In this document: piece after piece, positions 24,351 through 37,799 of the stretch | Position numbering within the stretch: position 1 is the first letter of the stretch | How the letters are laid out: each line of letters begins with the position of its first letter | Source of the DNA: Stereocaulon alpinum | Taxonomy: Eukaryota > Ascomycota > Lecanoromycetes > Lecanorales > Stereocaulaceae | DNA: 64,000 bases | Direction: 5' to 3' | Assembly: GCA_018257865.1 (NCBI GenBank) | Contig: JAEUBA010000045.1 | Span: forward strand, 62,001 to 126,000 | Notes under the pieces: model-generated | The model's input: only the letters and a program-made list of their open reading frames with translations | The model's database searches: none | What the model was told of the DNA's origin: nothing | Translations under genes and position numbers: made by a program

Positions 24351-25427
24351 TAATAACGGTAGTACTACTTAGCTCCTATATAATATATATAGCCCCCTCT
24401 CAAATATTATACGTAGCGTTTATACTAACGCTATTAATAAAGTTACTTTAGTTAATATTAAAATACCTAGCTCCTTCTTCGCTATATAGCTAGTATTTCC
24501 CGAATACTACTAAGTAGACCTAAACTTAACGTACGTTAGACTAGACCTTAGGTACTAGGCCCTTATTACTCTATATTACCCTTAAGGGATCCTTACTAGG
24601 AAAGATAATTAGCTATCTCTAGTACCTTACTTCCTATAAGATAAACGGGTAACGTACTATTTAAAAAACCTATATCGACGATAGTTCGACGTATTTTAGA
24701 GGGTATATAGCTTCGTCCCTATTAACTAGCTTATACAGCGGTTCGTTATATAGCTTCGGTTATAGGTCCTCCTTTTTTCCGTCTCTATCGCCGTATTTCT
24801 AAAGAAAATGCTGCGACTTACGTAATATCGTCGACTATAGACCTAATAGTACCGGAGGCTAATAAGGAGAATAATATATAGGTACTAAATAGTAGACGCT
24901 TTAGTAGATCTAGTACGTTATAACTAAGGTAAGGTTCGATAGGCTAGCCCTTATAGGCTGATTAATACTTCGGTAGATTTAGTACGTTGCAGCTGACGTA
25001 AGGTTCGGTGGCCTAGTACTTATAGGCTAGGTACTAACTAGTAATAATTTAGAAGGGATATAATTACTATATATACTTATATACTATACGAAGTAAGAAG
25101 ATATTAATCGTAGGTAATAAATAATATAAAGTAAGAGGAAAATAATCTTAGGTAATATTCCGGCTAAAGGAAGGTATACTAATATATCTATATAAATAAG
25201 TAAATATATAATATATAACTACGCTACGTTTAACGCCTAGCTTAGTAGTATACTAGTAGACTACTACTAGTATAGTTACCTTAATAAGTCTCGATACTAG
25301 CTGCCTACTAACGGTAGGTTAACCTATTTACGAGGACGTCCCCGCTTCTAGGGTAGCGGAGGCGGCGGAGCGGTAGCCTCCTACCTATTTATAAGCGGAG
25401 TAGGCGAAGGGGTTACTAGAATACCTA
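24351..25427. other. Gypsy D sequence between accessory ORF and Gypsy A
   Basis: This is non-coding or unrecognised. It contains two diverged tandem copies of about 70-85 bp near 24,900-25,035 (gtaga-ct/tt-tagtacgtt, aaggttcg, then cttataggct). GC and CA/TG content is higher than in the nested elements, as expected for sequence with fewer copies. Confidence 0.5.
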
Positions 25428-25432
25428 GTAGC

Positions 25433-25705
25433 TATTACGATCCTAATCTAGAGGCCCTACTACTAGTATAGAGGTGGCGTATTAGTATAGAGATAGCTTA
25501 GTATACTAGTTAATACGGTTCCCGGATAGGGACTAGCGGCGAGCTAGCCCTAGGGGTATTTAGGCTTATAAGCTTACTAGCTCTTTCCTTTCTTCTTCGT
25601 CTTATTTTCTAGATACTAAGCGTAGCCTATTAGCTAAATCCTAATATAAGGTAGTTTCCTTTAAAGCTGCCTTCTCCTATAATTACCTTTAGGCGAGCCG
25701 TAATA
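25433..25705 (+). repeat. 5' LTR of Gypsy A (273 bp)
   Basis: It starts tattacgatcc and ends gagccgtaata, colinear with 31620-31892. TG...CA ends have become TA...TA. Confidence 0.95.
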
Positions 25706-28700
25706 TAAAATAGGATTAATACCCCCTCTATTATAAAGTATTATATCTTACCTATTCTTTTAGACTAAGGCTAAGCTTAGTAAGCTACCTATTAATAAAG
25801 AGTACTACCTACTTAATAAGTAGGTACCTACTAATTAGATAATTAGTATATCTTAGAGAAAGTTAAACTCCTATTTTTTTAAAACCTCTAACTACTTTCG
25901 CGTTAATACCTATACTTAAAAAACTCTAATAATACGCGTACTACTATACTTATATACTACCTTATAAGAGTATACGCTAAAGTATACCCCCTAACTAGCT
26001 AGGATTCCTATCTACCTTAAGGAGTTAATCTCTAGTACTTATACCTTCCTCTTCTAACCCTAACTATCCTCTACTATTAATTAAGAATTCTAAACTAGAA
26101 GCCTTAAAGGACTTAAGCTTAAAAGATATCTTTAGGGATATTAAAGATAACCCCCCTACTAAAAATATTATTATTATTCCCCTATTAAGTAACGGGATAG
26201 CTAACTAAATACCTACCTTTACTCTAGCTTAGTAAGCTATTATTACTACTATTATTATAATAGCTTTAGTAGAATCCCGATTTTAATAGGCTACCCCTAC
26301 TCTAACCCTACCTCTAAATAATCCCCGCTAATAAAGATCCCTTACTACCGACCTCTAATTATTAGTAGACTACTATCTTTCTAAGCCCGCACCTAGTAGG
26401 ATAGCTATCGAACTATTAAAAATTAAATACCCTCGATCCTACTTTAGTAACTATATAGGAGAAGTCGAATATAACGCGTAAAAGATAGATATAAAGATCT
26501 TTATAGAGGAATACCCTACTAATTTTTAAGATAGAGTTAAGTAAGTCTCTATATACTATAAGTATACTATAAGAGAGGCGAAAATCCTAATCCTTTAATA
26601 TATAGATCTAATCTACGCGTCCCCTATATATAATACCGCTAATATATTAAAAGCGCTAGATTAGCGTTTTTTCGACTATAACTACGTCTAGTTAGCTCGC
26701 TACGTATATTATAAGCTTAAGATAGGATCTATAACCTATAACGTCTTTTAAGTTAAGTTTACCTACTTAGCGACTACTAAAAAGATTAGTACCTAGTATT
26801 AGTTTAAAGATCTATATAAGAAAATCTCTCCCGCCTTAAAGAGAAGCGTCTATATAGAAAAGTATAAGATAAACGAGGACTACGGTACCCTAGATAAGTA
26901 TCTTATAATCTTAGATTAAAAGATATAAAATATTAGGTCTAAGGAAATAGTAAATAAGCCTTAGATAAGGATAGTCTTAGATCCTTATAATATCCTTAAA
27001 ATAAGTAGCTAGTAACCCTCTTTACCTACCCTTATCTTAACTCTCTATATAGATTATTAAGTCTCCTTTAGAAATACTATTTCTTACCCTTATCCTCCTT
27101 TTTTAGTACTAGTAGTACTAGCTTCCCCTAAAATACCCGCTAACTCGCTATATAATAACTATAGTAAAATTAGCTACTAGGTAAATAACTACCCCTAGAA
27201 GCGTAGCTAATAGGTACTAGAAAAGAAGATCTCTAAGATTATAGTTAGAGAAGAAATAGAGACTAATAAGCTATTAGAAAACTCTTAGACTATAGTAGAG
27301 TCTCTAGCTATAGTAGGAGCCCTAATCTATAGAAAGACTTATAATTTAACTTTTAAGCCCTTATTAGAGGCCGCTAGTTCTTAGTTAATATAGAGTTAAG
27401 ATATAATAGATCTTTTATTTAAACCCTTTTATATATTAATAGTAGAGCTAATATTTTTAGTATAATTAAAACCTCTCTTACCTTCGCTCTTTCTAAGTCC
27501 TTTAGGATTTGCTTTATTAAGCTTCCTAAGCTAATTATCTTAACTAGCTATAATAGCTAAAGCGGCTCCCCTATTATAGTCGCTCTACTTCTTATAATAA
27601 TAATTAATTATTATTATATTAAGTTTTTATTCTTAGTTACTAACTTAGGTTATATTAACGTTCTTATTAGTTAGAAATTCTTAGAGTACTATAATATTAA
27701 GTAAGTCTATACTAAAGGGAGGAATAGCCTTAAATAGCCTACTAATATAGCTATTTAGTAGTACTTTAATAAGAGGGTACTCCTCTTAATAACTCTACCT
27801 AAGAAACTAATTTCCTTAGAGTATTAATAAAATACTAAGCGTTAGGACGCCCTCTTTAAGGTAGATAAGTATTACTATAGCTAAGCTAGACTTACCTCTA
27901 TTAACTTAAAGCTTTTAATAGATAGTTAGGTTAATACCTTATTTAGAAGTATACTACCCTTTCCTTAGTCTACTTTAATTTCTCCTCCTCGCTTAAGCTT
28001 ACCTAATTTATATAGCGGTAGGTTATTAAGTTTTATATAAGACCTAAAGAGATACCTTACTAAAATAGAGGATACCCTTTAAGGGTTAAATATATTAGTT
28101 ATATTAAGCTTAAAGATAATACTAGTTAAGGCTTAACGCCTTAACTATAGTACTTATAGGGTAGATATCGCCCTAATTTCTATTATTATAATATTATATT
28201 TCTACCTTAGTAAGAGGTCTAGGAGGCCTCTTAATTCTAATACCTTTATTACTTCTATATAGGACTTAGAATACGAAATAAACCGTAGAGTAGACTAATA
28301 CTAAGAGCGTCTTTTTCTTAAGCTAGCCGTAGTTAATATAAGCCTCTCCCCTTAGAAAGTACTAGAGATTAAATACTAAGCTAATAAAGACTTAGTAAGG
28401 ACTAAGCTTCCTCTATAATACTAAGAGTTCGCCCCCCTCTTTTCTTAAAGGGACTTTAATATATTACCTAATAGAAGGCTAGGTATAGACTATAAAATTA
28501 AACTTACTAGCCTAAATACCTTAATATTTAAGCCGTTATAAAAGATAACTAATAAGTAACTCTTAGAGGCTAAACGCTATATAATAGACTACCTTTATAA
28601 GGGATTTATTAAGCTATCGAATATACTATATATAGCCCCGATACTCTTTACTAGAAAGGAGGATAGTAGTTTATACTTCTATATTAATTTCTAGAAGCTT

Positions 28701-31619
28701 AACGACCTAACTAAAAAGGATTTATACCTACTCCCTCTAATTAATAAGATAATAGCCCGAATCTATAAAGCTAAGATCTTTATAAAGATCGACGTCTAAT
28801 AGGCGTTTTACTAAGTAAGGATCTACTAAGACTTAGAGGACCTCGTTAGTTTCCGTAGTTAATATAGTATCTTTAAGTATAAGGTAATACTATTTAGGTT
28901 AATAAATACCTTAGCTACCTTCTAGTATTTTATTAATAATATCCTAATAGAATACCTTAATAATTTCTACTTAGTATATATAGATAATATCCTAATTTAC
29001 TCTAAGTCTATCGCAGAGTATAAGATCTATACTAAAAAGATTATAGCTATCTTATAAGCTAACGGCCTATAAGCTAATATTAAAAAGAGTAAGTTTAATA
29101 TTATAAAGACTAAGTTCCTCAGCTTTATTATTAGAGTAGATAGTATTAAGGTAAATCTAAAGAAGGTCGCTATTATTAAGACCTAGTAGTATATAAGTAA
29201 TATATAAGGTATCTAAAGCTACCTAAGCTTCTATAACTTCTATAGAAGATTTATTTAGGGGTATAGCTAGATTACTACTCCGCTCGTCTACTTAACGGCT
29301 AAGGATATACCTTTCTACTTTAATAACGCTTATTACTATACTTAGGACTCCCTCTATTAAGTACTCCTCTCTACCTTAGTCCTTAAGTATTATAATCCTT
29401 ATAAGGAAACCCGCCTTAAGACGGATTCCTTAGACGGTATAATCGCTAGTATCTTATTATAGAAATATAAGAATAGCCTCTTCTACTTAGTAGGATACTT
29501 CTTAAAGATAATAGGGGATATAGAGTTAAATTACCTAATCTATAATAAGGAGTTACTCGCGATCTTTTACTCCTTTTAGTAGTATAAGCTAAAGCTTCTT
29601 AGAGCCTAGAAGTTAGTCTACGTATATACGGATTATAAGGTATTAGAATACTTTATAACTACTAAAGACCTTATAGCCTACTAAGCTCGCTAGGCTAAGT
29701 TCTTTACTAACTTCTACTTTATAATTATATACTATATAGGTATTACGAATACTATAGTAGATATACTATCTTATAGGGAGTAAGATATTATACCTTTAGA
29801 AGCTTATAAATATATAATCTAAAGCTAGTAACTCCTCCTAAATAAGAAGGTTAACCCTTAAATACTAAAAGAGGTCGCTATCTCCTCCCTTACCGCCTAT
29901 CTAAACTACGACTTAGTTTAAGCTATAGAAAAGGTTAAGCTATTACCTATAGCTACGCTAATAGACCTTAAAGAGCTAGAAGAGTACTTAAAAGGCGAAG
30001 CGCCTAATCCCGCCTTAGTAACCGTATATAATATTAAGGGCTATAATATTATTAACTAGATAATTAACGCTAATAAGAACTCGCTAAAGCTAGAACCTCT
30101 ATATAAGTAAGCCTATAATAACTACCTTAACTATAATCTAGACTATAGTAAGCTATACTTTTAAGGTAGGCTTAAGATACTAATAGAGCTACTAAAGCTA
30201 TAGATATCTTTAATCTACTATATTTACGCCTAGCTAGCTATTATATATATAGGGATTAGTAAGGTTAAGATAATCCTATCTAAATAGTACTACTAGAGGA
30301 ATATTAGAAATAATATAATATAGTATATTACTAATTATAGCTATACTTATATAAAGGCTTATAGGGATAAGACCCTAAGCTTCCTAAAGTCCCTAAAGAT
30401 TTTAGCCTATCTATATTAGTACTTAACTATAGACTTTACTAAGCTACCGCTAGATAAGCCTAGCTATAACTTTACTTTTATAGTTATAAACTAACTATTA
30501 AAGAAATCTCTTTTAGTACTATATTATAAAACTATTATAGCTAAAGGGATAGCTAAGTTATTCCTAACTTACTAGACCCGCTACTAAGGTATACCTAACT
30601 CTATTATATTAGATTAAGGGGTATAGTTTATATTAACTTTCTAAAAAGAGTACTACTATATCCTAAGTACTAAGGTAAAGCTAATAACGTCCTATAATCT
30701 AAATATTAATAGCTAAATAGAGATTATAAACTAGTATATAAAGTAGCGCCTCTAGCCTTTCTATATATACTACTAAGATAACTAAAGCTAGATACTACTA
30801 ATTATAGATCTAGCCTAGTTAATATTACCCTATAAATCTCTAGGTATTATACCTTTTTAGCTACTAAACGGATATAAGCTATATACTTCTTAGGACCTCT
30901 ATAATCCTAACCCTCCTACTACCGCCTTAGAAAAGCTAAATTACGAAGACGCTATATAAATTACCTCCCGAATAGAAAATACTATACGATTTATATACTC
31001 CTCCTTATAGTTATAGTAGGATAAGATAAGACGAATAGCTAACTATAAGTATTATAAGGTAGACTAGGATATTAGAGATCTAGTACTAGTTAATACCTAA
31101 AACTAAAAAATAGATTAGCCCTTCTATAAGCTCTCTAATAACTAGTATAGTCTAGTTAAGGTCTTAGAAAAGATTAGCGAAAGCTAGAAGGTAGAACTCC
31201 TATAGGACTAAATAATCTAGCTAGTATTCTACTCCTACTCCCTCTATAAGTATCCTAATAATCCCTTACTAAGATAGTAACGCCCTAACCTAGCCCTAAT
31301 ATAACTTCTATTATAATAAGATAAGTAGGAATTAGAGGAGATACTAGGCTCTAAGCTAGTTAGCTCTACCTTAAAGTATTAGATTAAGTAGAGAGGTACT
31401 AATAAAGACTTAGAATAGTATCCCTACTCTAATATAATAATAGCGCCTTATATATTAAGGGCCTTCTACCTATAATACCTTAATATAAAGGGCCCTCTAT
31501 AAGTACTTCCTACTTAGCTAAGGGCTTATAATAATAGAATTAATAACTATAACTACCTTAATAATAATCGCCTAATAACTATAACTACGCAGACGCAGTT
31601 TTTTAGAGGGGGAAGGTAG

Positions 31620-31892
31620 TATTATAATCCTAATCTAAAGGCCCTACTACTAATATAGAGGTAGCGTATTAGTATAGAGATAGCTTAGTATACTAGTTAA
31701 TATAGTTCTTAGATAAGGACTAGCGGCGAGCTAGCTTTAGGGGTATTTAGGTTTATAAGCTTACTAGCTCTTTCCTTTCTTCTTCGTCCTATTTTCTAGA
31801 TACTAAGCGTAGCCTATTAGCTAAATCCTAATATAAGGTAGTTTCCTTTAAAGCTGCCTTCTCCTACGATCACCTCTAGGCGAGCCGTAATA
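31620..31892 (+). repeat. 3' LTR of Gypsy A (273 bp)
   Basis: It starts tattataatcc directly after the polypurine tract and ends gccgtaata. It is followed by TSD gtagc. Confidence 0.95.
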
Positions 31893-31897
31893 GTAGC

Positions 31898-32318
31898 CTT
31901 ACTTAACAGCGGGTTAGGCGATAAGCCTTAAAGTCGTTAATAAATTCCTAAGCGTTACTAAGGGCTATAAGAGGATACTAGGTATTATACTTATTACTAT
32001 ATCCCTTCTATTTAACTAGGTAGTAGTCTTTCCTAGGTACTTTATTAAAGAAGCGCTTAATCTCGTAGAGGGGATTAATAGGATTAGAGTCCTCCTCCTT
32101 AACTAGACTAAGTAGAGGAGGTAGACGGCTATAGGGATCCTTAGTAGGATTTAAGGTAGACTCTAACTAAGCTACTAAGATAACTAGATAGATTTATATA
32201 TTAGGGGGTAGCTTAAGCTGGTAGGCTAGCTTACTAACCTTTTTAAGGATCCTAAACGGGCTAATACGCTAGTTAGAGTACTTATAATAGACTCTAAGTA
32301 TATTATAGCTATAATAAA
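31898..32318 (-). pseudogene. Integrase C-terminus and chromodomain of Gypsy D
   Basis: The minus frame reads KLAYQLKLPPNI, then VKEEDSNPINPLYEIKRFF and the chromodomain core YYLVK-KGYSNKYNT-YPL, where each dash marks a Trp codon turned into a stop. It ends SNA-EFINDFKA. This is the standard integrase tail plus chromodomain of fungal chromoviruses, which in family members binds methylated histone H3 and directs integration into heterochromatin. MITE 2 separates it from the rest of the integrase; Gypsy A lies immediately downstream. Confidence 0.85.
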
Positions 32319-32902
32319 CATCTACAAATTACTTTTATAGATAGGTTTTAGCTAGAGCGGCTGTATCCGCTTAGCGGTACTTATCTACTTAGTATTAGAA
32401 TTAACCCTTAGTATTCTACAGTAGCTATAGCTAAAACTTATCTAAACTTATCCAAACTTATCTAAAAAAAAAAAAAAAAAAAAAAAGAATTTAGAATTTA
32501 ATAATAATTATATTATAACTAGTAGCGCTAGTAGGGGGGTATATAGGGCTATAAATAAACTTTCTAAACTAAAATTAAGCGAGATTTCTAAAAATAGAAT
32601 TAGATTTAATAAAGGAATAATAATAGATTAACTAGAGACTTCCTAAACTTCCTATTTTTAGTAGCGGAAGCTAAACTTTAAAAAACTTAAAATAAATAGC
32701 TATAAATAGCTATTTTAAGTCTAAAATTTTTTAGTCGCTTAGTAAGCACTTAGTAAGCGAGATAAGCTACTAAGTTTAGCTAAGTTTAGCTAAGTTTGGC
32801 TAAGTTTAGCTAAGTTTAGCTGAGTTACTAAGTCTTTCTAAGTTTCAGCTGCAGTAGCTGCAGCGGCTAGAAAAAACTTAGCCAAAAAAACTTTTGTAGA
32901 TA
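32319..32902 (-). mobile_element. MITE copy 2 inside Gypsy D integrase
   Basis: This is the reverse orientation of the element at 18378-18971, 584 bp, with the same CATCTACAAA ends, a run of about 22 A near 32,465, the gtttagctaa tandem units and the ctgcagtagctgcagc block. The flanking dinucleotide is AA on both sides rather than TA, so its target duplication is less certain than in copy 1. Confidence 0.8.
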
Positions 32903-35900
32903 AAGGCGTAGGAAAACGAGAGAACCTTCGCTAAAACGGAGGGCCTTATATATATTATTATAGCGTAACTTTATAGCTATATTAGTAAATACTATAGTAT
33001 TATCAGCCTCCTACTATTTAATATTTTAAAGACGGTTAAGGTTTTAGATATCTAGGTCTAACTTTACTAGTAAGTTAAGGCCTTTACGTATATAAAACCT
33101 ATAGACTAAGTTATTTAGTACGAAGCTAGTAGAGCGGATAGCGTTATTTAGTAATCCTTAGAGGTATAATAGTATAGAAACCTAATTATCTTCGCTAGTA
33201 CTAAGGAAGAAGCGAAGGGCGATCTTAATAGTTTAATTTATACGCTCTAACTACCTATTAGTTTAAGGGTGCTATACCGTAGATATTAATAGGTTAACCT
33301 TTATCTTTAAGAAGACTCCCTTCTAGAAGGATCCTATAAACTTTAAGTCTCTATTAGAAATAATAGCGGAGGGGATTCCTTAGTTATACCTAACTAAAGC
33401 TATAAGGAAGCTGTTTACCTAATCGCTAGTATTCTAAGCCTCGCTACTAGGAATTAGCAGGTTCCTTTTAGTAGACTTATAGGTAACGGTTATTAGTACG
33501 TTATACTTACGGTAACTTAGTAGTGCTATAATAAAGTTAATAGCTACTATATAAAAGGGAATAGCTAAAGTAGCGATTAGATATAGCTCGCTATAAGTTA
33601 AATACCTCCTAGTCTAATTAAGCTAATAGCTTAGGTAATATATAATATAAGCTTAAAGGTACTTTAAGAGGTACTTAATAAAGATCGAAGGTATAATATA
33701 ATTATAGGTTCTATAGTATCTACTATAGAAATTATTATTATAGGCTAGCTTAAATACCTTATATTATAGGGACTTAAGAATATAAAGATATTAGTATCCT
33801 TTCTAACTTATAAGGTAAATTAAACCTTCCCTCTTTTAGAATCAAAAACCTTCCGGTAAGTTTTCCTCTCTATCTTCTAAGATATTAAGGGCCTTCTTCT
33901 ATTACTTATCCTTAGTATAGGCCTCTATTAGATATTACTTAAATCTATTATCTATTTCTATTAAGGTAGTATAGTAGCTGAAGACTTTAGGGAGAAGGGC
34001 CTTACGCTTAGCGCCGTTAAGTTAGATAGTTACGTTATAAAGGTAGTCTAAAATATTAGCCTTTTCGGCTACTAGTATATTAACTTATACCTTTAGGCGT
34101 AAAAGGGCGTCTAGTATTATATTAAAGGCTCCTAACTTATACCTAATTAATAGATTAAAGGAGGAAAGATATTAGGACGCTTAGACTAGGCGGAGGTTAA
34201 GCTTATCTATTAAAGATATAGAGAGGGAAGTCTACCTTAAAATTAGAATAGCCGCAGAGTAATTAGTATAGATAATAGCAGGGGACTTTTTAGTAGAATT
34301 AATTATATACCTAATCTTCTTAACCGCCTATATAATACCTACTACTTCTAGTTCGGTTAGCTAGTAGTTACGTTCGGCAGTATTAATATTTCTATTAAGG
34401 AATATAATAGGTTATACTAAAGTTCTTCTAGTATTATTATTATCTAACTTATAATAGACTATAGTAGTAAATCCTTAGACCTTAGATACGTCTAAATTAA
34501 TATAGAGTTACCGATTCTAGTTATAATATATAAGGAAGGTAGGAGACTTAAAGGCGTCTTAGAGGTCGTAGAAAGCTTTAAGTTCCTCTATAGTAGGTTT
34601 ATAGTATAGATAACTTAATAGCTACTTATAGGATAGACCTAAAAACTGCTTTATAGTAGGCTTTACTACGGGGGTAGTAGGGCCGCTAAAGCCTCCGGTA
34701 GGACTATTAGGGCTAGTAGGGGAAGTTACTAGTATATCTTAAGTAAGGCGTATTTTACGGTCCTATAATAGTTAAGCTCGTTAAGTATAGCGGGGAATAG
34801 ATAAGCGAAGCTAACTAGTTAGACCTAAAAAGGTCTCTAACTACTAAAGGTTTCTAAGGAAGCGTAATATAGTAATAGCGCGAATCTTTTCGTCTACGGT
34901 TAATATACCTAGACTATTAACTCGCTACCTTAGTAGTATAATAGAAGGATAACCTAGATAGGATTTTATAGGTACTAGGGAGATTCTTTTAGCTCGAAGT
35001 AGTAGGAAAAGCTAGTATAGGTATTAGAGGTACTCCGTAAGGGTATAGCTAAAAATAATAATATTATTAATAAAGGCTCTTATAAAGGTATAGAGGGGAC
35101 GTAGTATAGCGTTAGTTTACCGCTATATATAAGGGGGAGATCCCTTATAGCCTATTAATACTATAGTAGATTCTTCCTAACCTTAATAACTAATAATAGT
35201 AAGCTTATACCGATTCTCTACCTTAACACAGAACTAATAGAAATAGCCTACTATATTAATAGTAGATATAAATTAGTAGCTAGCGATAAGGGAAATTATA
35301 TTAGATTATAGGGGTAGAGGGTAGCTATTATCTTTAGTAATAGTATTTAGCCCTTAAATATTAATTATTATATATCCCTTCTTTCCCTATAGTATTTCTT
35401 ACTAGACGACGAAATAGGGCTAGCTAAAAGAAGTAGGTTAATCTATAAAACGTAGTTTACCTTAAGTATATAGCTTATTAAAGGTATTATCTACTACTTA
35501 TCTATCTTTCTAGCTAAGGGGATAGACTCTTAAAGCTTTTAGCTAAGCCCCTACCTTAAGCCTAATAGGTATCTATTATTCCTTAGGAATATTAGCAGTC
35601 TTTCCTAGATCTATAAATACGTCCTTAAAGCTAGATATAAGGCCTACTAGAGTACTAGTAGCGTTATAATCGCCGTAAATAGTAATACTATTAGGTAGTA
35701 GATATTCCTTAGAAGGGTCCGTCCGTATAGTAGACGAAGCTAAAGGAGAGGAAGAGGTCCTAGAGGCTAAATTAGATTAGTCCGGAATACGCTACCTATA
35801 GGTAGTAAGAGATTCCGCTTTAGGCGAAACTATATAGCAGCTATAGCTATTATACTCTACTATAGTACCTAGCCTAGTATACCTTAAGAGTTTAATAGGA

Positions 35901-37799
35901 TAAGAGGTAGTATTCTTAACCTTAACGAATAATATTATAGAATTAACGATATATATATAGACGCCTCCTTCGTACCTAAGCTTATAGTAGGATTAGGGCT
36001 TAAAGAGGAAATCTTAGTTATTAGGAATTATACTATAGTATACGATAGGGATATCTATAATAGAGTTCGGAGCTAAAGTATATATATAATAGGTTTTAAT
36101 AACTTAACGTAGTTAAGAGTATAGCTTTACTATATAGTAGATTAGAATCTTAATACTATTATATTAAGTAATTATTACCTTCTATATTCTTAGATCTAAT
36201 AGGATACTATAATTCTTAAGTACCCCTATACCTATAAGTATATTAGCCTTTAGGTTATCCGTAATATATACTTCTATAGCAAGCTTCGCTATAGTAGGAC
36301 CTTAGCTATCTATACTATTAATATATAGGTTAAGATTAAGGAACTCTAATACTACTAAGACCTTATTACCGAAGCTATATACTAGTATATAAGACGCTAT
36401 TTGCTTAACTTTTAACTCGAAGTCTAGTATATACTAGCGGAGGAATTCGCAGTCCCTAAGGGTAATAGGGTAGCCGGAATTAAGGTAAATACTTAGCTTA
36501 GGGCTATCTAAGCTAAAGCTAATATTAGAGGTAGTATATTTAGAACTACGGAAGGTATATCCTAACGGATAGTCTTAGGACGGTAATATAGAAGATTCTA
36601 TAACGCGTAGTATAGATAGCTTCGGGTATTTAGACGTAAGGTTTATCGAAGTAGGTTCTAAGCCTACGGTAGAAAACTGCAGGTAAGAAGTAGTAGATTC
36701 TAGTAATAGTTTTAGGCTAGTAGTAATAAGCTCTGTCTTAGTAACCTTCTAGCAGTTATTACGGAGGTATAAGAATAATATATTACGAGAACCAAAAGTA
36801 GCCTAATAGTATTTATAATAGTAGTAGACCTCTACTAAAGTAGTAACGAAATTAACGTCTATATCCTCTAGGCTAGTATACTCGTTAGGTACTTCTAAAT
36901 AGAATATATACTATTCGCTATCTAAGGTACTAGCCTTATTCTCCTCTATCTCGCCGTAGTAGCCCTAATCTTCCTTATACTAATTATATTCCTTATTCTC
37001 TTCCGTTACTATAGTATAGTATACCCTTTAGGGTTAAGGTAGCCGATTTCTATTTTAATAAAAAGGCGGGGTATTATTATAGTAAGGTAGAGTATTACTA
37101 TATTAGCGAGAACCTAACCTATTTTACTAGAGGGTAGGCCCTGCTATAATTTAGTAAGGTTAAGGAGGAGCTAGGAGTTATAGCTATTACTATAGGCGAG
37201 GCTAATTAGTCTAATAGCTTTAATAGCTTTAATAGCCTTACCCTTATACTAGTACTAGGTTACTATAAGACTAATTTTCTTAATAGTGTTACTAGTACTA
37301 GGGATTATAAGTATTATTCTAATAGTAAGAGGGTATAAATAGCTACTACGGTCTATAGTTCTAGTTACTAGAACTAAAGGACCTAAACGACGAACCCCTT
37401 AGGTTATTATACTAACTAGTGTTATTACTTCGCTAAGAAGGGCCTTACGGAAGGCTTCGGCTACTAGGAGCCGTAGTACTACTATTTAGGCGTATTCGTA
37501 CCGCCTTCTACTACTACTAATACTTCCGTCGGTCTATTACTATAAGGAATTGGTTCAGCGTAGCAGCTATATTAGGAGGGTTAATATTAGATTGAAATTC
37601 TATATCTAAGCTATTCTATATTATATTAAGCTAGTTATAAACGGTATCTAGCTTAGCTACCTTCGCTACGCGAATAATAGCTATTACGTACTCTCTAGGC
37701 TCCCTATATTAGAAAGTATCGTTAATTATATATTTCTCTTTTAGTAAGTAAGCTATACTAATACTCTTCGGGGCTCTAAAACGCTCTATTAAGAATAAT
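32903..37799 (-). pseudogene. Gypsy D gag 3' part and pol (protease, RT, RNase H, integrase)
   Basis: On the minus strand from the right: gag with FLIERFRAPKSISIAYLLKE, then VYNQLNIIWNSLDIEF and NINPPNIAATLNQFL (~37.8-37.5 kb). Next come a less clear protease region, RT (FINNIIIFS near 35.06 kb), RNase H (ERNYWLTELEVVGI, then KKIRYIINSTKKSPAII, DYSAAILI and LVQAS-YLSSFNLLIRYKLG near 34.1-34.4 kb), and integrase toward 33 kb. The order gag-PR-RT-RH-IN is that of Ty3/gypsy elements. In-frame stops at former Gln/Trp codons show the copy is dead. Confidence 0.85.

Larger units (their letters stand above)
25433..31892 (+). mobile_element. Gypsy A: complete chromovirus LTR retrotransposon, RIP-degraded (6,460 bp)
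   Basis: 273-bp LTRs at 25433-25705 and 31620-31892, TSD gtagc on both sides (25428-25432, 31893-31897), and a polypurine tract agagggggaaggtag just before the 3' LTR. The plus frame reads gag near 26.4-27.0 kb (YPRSYFSNYIGEVEYNA), protease near 27.9 kb, RT near 28.6-29.0 kb with YLLPLINKI and YIDNILIYS (YIDD changed), RNase H near 29.4-29.75 kb and integrase near 30.2-31.1 kb. A chromodomain near 31.32-31.43 kb contains STLKY then KRGT (W to stop). It lies within Gypsy D just beyond the chromodomain. Same family and same length as Gypsy B without its insertion. Confidence 0.95.

Noticed and set aside
37050..37110. Zinc-knuckle-like plus-strand reading in Gypsy D (RFYFNKKAGYYYSK)
   Set aside because: The surrounding gag and pol clearly read on the minus strand, so this is probably coincidental low-complexity translation.
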